A DNA stretch of 64,000 nt, taken from NCBI RefSeq assembly GCF_009674625.1, contig NZ_WKJQ01000001.1, positions 310,001-374,000 of the forward strand, in the 5' to 3' direction. A model generated the notes under the pieces. That model searched no databases. It saw only the letters and a program-made list of their open reading frames with translations, and was not told where the DNA came from. Position 1 is the first letter of the stretch. Each line of letters begins with the position of its first letter. Both the position numbers and the translations under genes were made by a program. Origin of the DNA: Haloferax marinum. GTDB lineage: Archaea > Halobacteriota > Halobacteria > Halobacteriales > Haloferacaceae. Positions 62,361-64,000 of this stretch are shown here, one piece after another.

Positions 62361-62379
62361 ATTATAACGGTTATTATTC
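62361..62379. promoter_or_regulatory. Near-perfect AT palindrome between gdhB and the MaoC-like gene
   Basis: AATTATAAC-G-GTTATTATT (62361-62379) pairs in 8 of 9 positions. It lies about 120 bp upstream of gdhB and 32 bp before the 31-bp repeats. Confidence 0.45.
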
Positions 62380-62410
62380 CCTTACGCTCGGGGCAATAGT
62401 TGTCACGCCA

Positions 62411-62534
62411 CGTGGCCTCCCCCGACAGTCACGGCGTTATACGTGGCCTCCCCCGACAGTCACGGCGTTATACGCGGCCTCCACTGACTGTCACGGCGTT
62501 ATACGTGGCCTCCACCGACCGTCACGGCTTTATC
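62411..62534. repeat. Four 31-bp tandem repeats, each with a TATA-like element
   Basis: Units begin at 62411, 62442, 62473 and 62504 and share GTGGCCTCCMCCGACNGTCA followed by CGGCGTTATAC. The first three end in GTTATAC; the last ends in CTTTATCATGG. The TTTATC of the last copy is about 27 bp before the MaoC-like ATG at 62557, a leaderless promoter. So each repeat carries a potential TATA box. Confidence 0.85.
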
Positions 62535-62556
62535 ATGGTCTTACACACCCACGAAC

Positions 62557-63018
62557 ATGACCGGTCTCTACTACGAAGAGTTCGAAGTCGGCCAGACCAT
62601 CGAACACGAAAAGCGTCGAACAATCTCCGAGTCCGACAACCAGCAGTTCTGCGATATGACGATGAACCAGCAACCGCTCCACCTCGACGCGGAGTTCGCC
62701 GCGGACACCCAGTTCGGAGAGCGCTTGGTCAACGGACTCTACACGATGAGTCTCGCCGTCGGCATCTCCGTCCCAGACACGACGGACGGCACGATAGTCG
62801 CCAACCTCAGTTACGACGACGTGTCGCACCCGAACCCGGTGTTCCACGGCGACACCCTTCGCGTACAGTCGACCGTTCTCGACAAACGCGAGACCTCTGA
62901 CGGCGAACGCGGTATCGTGACGATGAAAGTCGAAGTGTTCAATCAGCACGACGACCTGGTCTGTGAGTTCGAGCGAACGGCCCTCTCCCTGAAGAAAGAA
63001 CACGTCGAGACGGAGTGA
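62557..63018 (+). CDS. MaoC-like (hot-dog) dehydratase
   Basis: 153 residues of the MaoC/hot-dog fold. EFEVGQTIEHEKRRTISESD, NQQPLHLDAEFAADTQFGERLVNGLYTMSLAVGI and SHPNPVFHGDTLRVQSTVLD carry the usual Asp/His hydratase residues (N-x-x-x-x-H near 38-43). It could hydrate an enoyl-CoA such as mesaconyl-CoA; the nearby CitE-like lyase supports a paired hydratase/lyase, but the substrate is not shown. Start ATG 62557 is placed 27 bp behind the last repeat TATA. Confidence 0.85.
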   Translation: MTGLYYEEFEVGQTIEHEKRRTISESDNQQFCDMTMNQQPLHLDAEFAADTQFGERLVNGLYTMSLAVGISVPDTTDGTIVANLSYDDVSHPNPVFHGDTLRVQSTVLDKRETSDGERGIVTMKVEVFNQHDDLVCEFERTALSLKKEHVETE

Positions 63019-63096
63019 GTCGTCGGCTCGAGTCGCCTCACTGACCACCGTCTCGCCTCCGTACATCTCTTTGGGTCTCGCGTCAGTAGCCAACTC

Positions 63097-63531
63097 ATGG
63101 AGTTCGATGGCTTGTCAGACCGCCTCTCTGCGGTCGCCACGAGTGCCCCCCATCCATCCACTATCGCACGGGTCAGCCTCGGCCTGATGGTACTCACGGC
63201 AGGAGTCCACAAACTTCTGGACCCACTCGCGTGGACTGTCTACGTCGTCGAGTGGCTTGCACCACTGCTCGTCGTCACACCACTCACGTTCATGCTCGTC
63301 AACGGTGTTCTCGAAATCGGATTCGGAATGGCGATTCTCACAGACAGATACACTGCCTTCGCGAGCGCCGTCGCTGGCGTCTCGCTCACAGCGACGGTTC
63401 TGTATCTCTGTGTCGTGTTCGTGCTCGAAGGGGGCCTCTTTGGAGACGTTCTCGTCCGCGACATCGGCCTCGCTGGACTGGCATGGGCCGTCGTGGTCAG
63501 TTCGCTCCGCCGCTCTACCCGAACAGCGTGA
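63097..63531 (+). CDS. DoxX-like membrane protein
   Basis: 144 residues with four membrane segments (TIARVSLGLMVLTAGVHKLL, LVVTPLTFMLVNGVLEIGFG, FASAVAGVSLTATVLYLCVV, DIGLAGLAWAVVVSSLR). RVSLGLMVLTAGVHKLLDP is the DoxX family opening (G-x-x-K). The last 17 bases overlap the end of the convergent gene. Function unknown; related proteins are parts of thiosulfate:quinone oxidoreductase or have unknown roles. Confidence 0.75.
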   Translation: MEFDGLSDRLSAVATSAPHPSTIARVSLGLMVLTAGVHKLLDPLAWTVYVVEWLAPLLVVTPLTFMLVNGVLEIGFGMAILTDRYTAFASAVAGVSLTATVLYLCVVFVLEGGLFGDVLVRDIGLAGLAWAVVVSSLRRSTRTA

Positions 63532-63874
63532 TGAGGATGAGTTGCGTGTTCATCAGTCCGGCGACGCCCCACGGAACGGCGACACCAATCGGTATCGCTG
63601 CTCGGTAGCGGTTCGGCAGCACCGTCCACGCGACGAGAGCGACGGCGAGCACGACCAGTTTCAGAATCAGGAGCGCTCCGACGGGGCCAAAACTCGGGAT
63701 GAGCGCGAGTACGACGGGGTTCAGTTCAGCCAACCCTCGTCCGAGTCCGTAGAGGGTCGTCAACACGTCGAGAACCAATGCCAGCATCGTCACGACCCAG
63801 AGGATGTTGTCGTCACTGACGACGTGAGAAAGGAGTGCTTTCGGTGTTTCGACCGGCGGGGACCCGTGGCTCAT
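63515..63874 (-). CDS. DUF5658-like membrane protein
   Basis: 119 residues from the ATG at 63874 (MSHGSPPVETPKALLSHVVS). Four membrane segments; the motif LDVLTTLYGLGRGLAELNPV is characteristic for small proteins with L-D-x-x-T-T and E-x-N-P (DUF5658). An ATG eight codons upstream is possible. Its end overlaps the DoxX-like gene by 17 bases. Function unknown. Confidence 0.75.
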   Translation of the reverse strand: MSHGSPPVETPKALLSHVVSDDNILWVVTMLALVLDVLTTLYGLGRGLAELNPVVLALIPSFGPVGALLILKLVVLAVALVAWTVLPNRYRAAIPIGVAVPWGVAGLMNTQLILITLFG

Positions 63875-64000
63875 TATCTGCGCAACGACGTGCGACATAT
63901 ACCAAGTCGGGCCCTACCGTCGTCAGTATCGACTGCTTAGGTCAGTTATCGAGACGTTATCTGCCGGAAAAACGGAGTATTAACCTTCGAGCCGGCAGCG

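Noticed and set aside
62411-62534. Regularly spaced repeats as a CRISPR array
   Set aside because: The units follow each other without unique spacers, are imperfect, and no cas gene is present. It is a tandem repeat.

Overview
The window is chromosomal DNA of a haloarchaeon, most likely Haloferax or a close relative. GC content is high, proteins are acidic (Asp/Glu-rich), many genes have a TATA-like box about 27 nt upstream of the ATG (leaderless transcripts), and haloarchaeal hallmarks are present: TFB, AglJ, a haloarchaeal fructose PTS, HemAT, UPF0058 and other small haloarchaea-restricted families. Gene order matches what I remember of the Haloferax volcanii region from aglJ through leu/ilv, glpR/pfkB/PTS and galK to the men genes and gdh. 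That comparison is from memory, not from a search. No rRNA, tRNA, CRISPR array, insertion sequence, integrase or replication origin was seen.

Layout. 1-2713: right edge of a protein-glycosylation (agl) region, with a truncated sulfatase-like gene, a Wzx-type flippase and the dolichol-phosphate glycosyltransferase AglJ. 2714-5310: small haloarchaeal proteins and short tandem repeats. 5311-14024: branched-chain amino-acid biosynthesis (leuA, an ilv leader region, ilvB-ilvN-ilvC, a small gene, leuC-leuD-leuB), mostly joined by overlapping stop/start codons. 14194-21212: fructose uptake and catabolism (glpR-pfkB, then ptfC-ptfA-ptsH1-ptsI-ptfB, then class II fba). 21356-25556: small and membrane proteins (HAD phosphatase, TMEM175-like channel, luciferase-domain protein). 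25650-29274: sugar and amide metabolism (gluconate dehydratase, acetamidase/formamidase family, galactokinase). 29329-35058: MOSC protein, ferritin-like protein, HemAT oxygen sensor, rhodanese-MBL fusion, 2Fe-2S ferredoxin, universal stress protein. 35198-43400: Agl23-like membrane protein, TFB, secreted nuclease, METTL5-like methyltransferase, rhomboid protease, RHH protein, sulfite-oxidase-like protein. 43403-53984: menaquinone synthesis (menF, menD, menB, menA, menC) interspersed with membrane proteins. 54079-56992: ThuA-like protein, SDR, an uncharacterised TIM-barrel-like protein and two micro-membrane proteins. 57097-63874: pyrI-pyrB, two glutamate dehydrogenases around a CitE-like lyase, a MaoC-like hydratase and two small membrane proteins.

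The most interesting signals are regulatory. The ilv operon is preceded by what looks like a leaderless 33-codon leader peptide ending in Leu-Ile-Ile-Val codons and a GC hairpin across its stop codon: a candidate attenuation-type control in an archaeon. Four 31-bp tandem repeats, each carrying a TATA-like box, precede the MaoC-like gene. The leuA reading frame is interrupted by an apparent +1 shift just after its leaderless ATG. Several long palindromes lie in promoters, two of which share GTATCA/TGATAC half-sites. Everything rests on reading the sequence; no database search was run.
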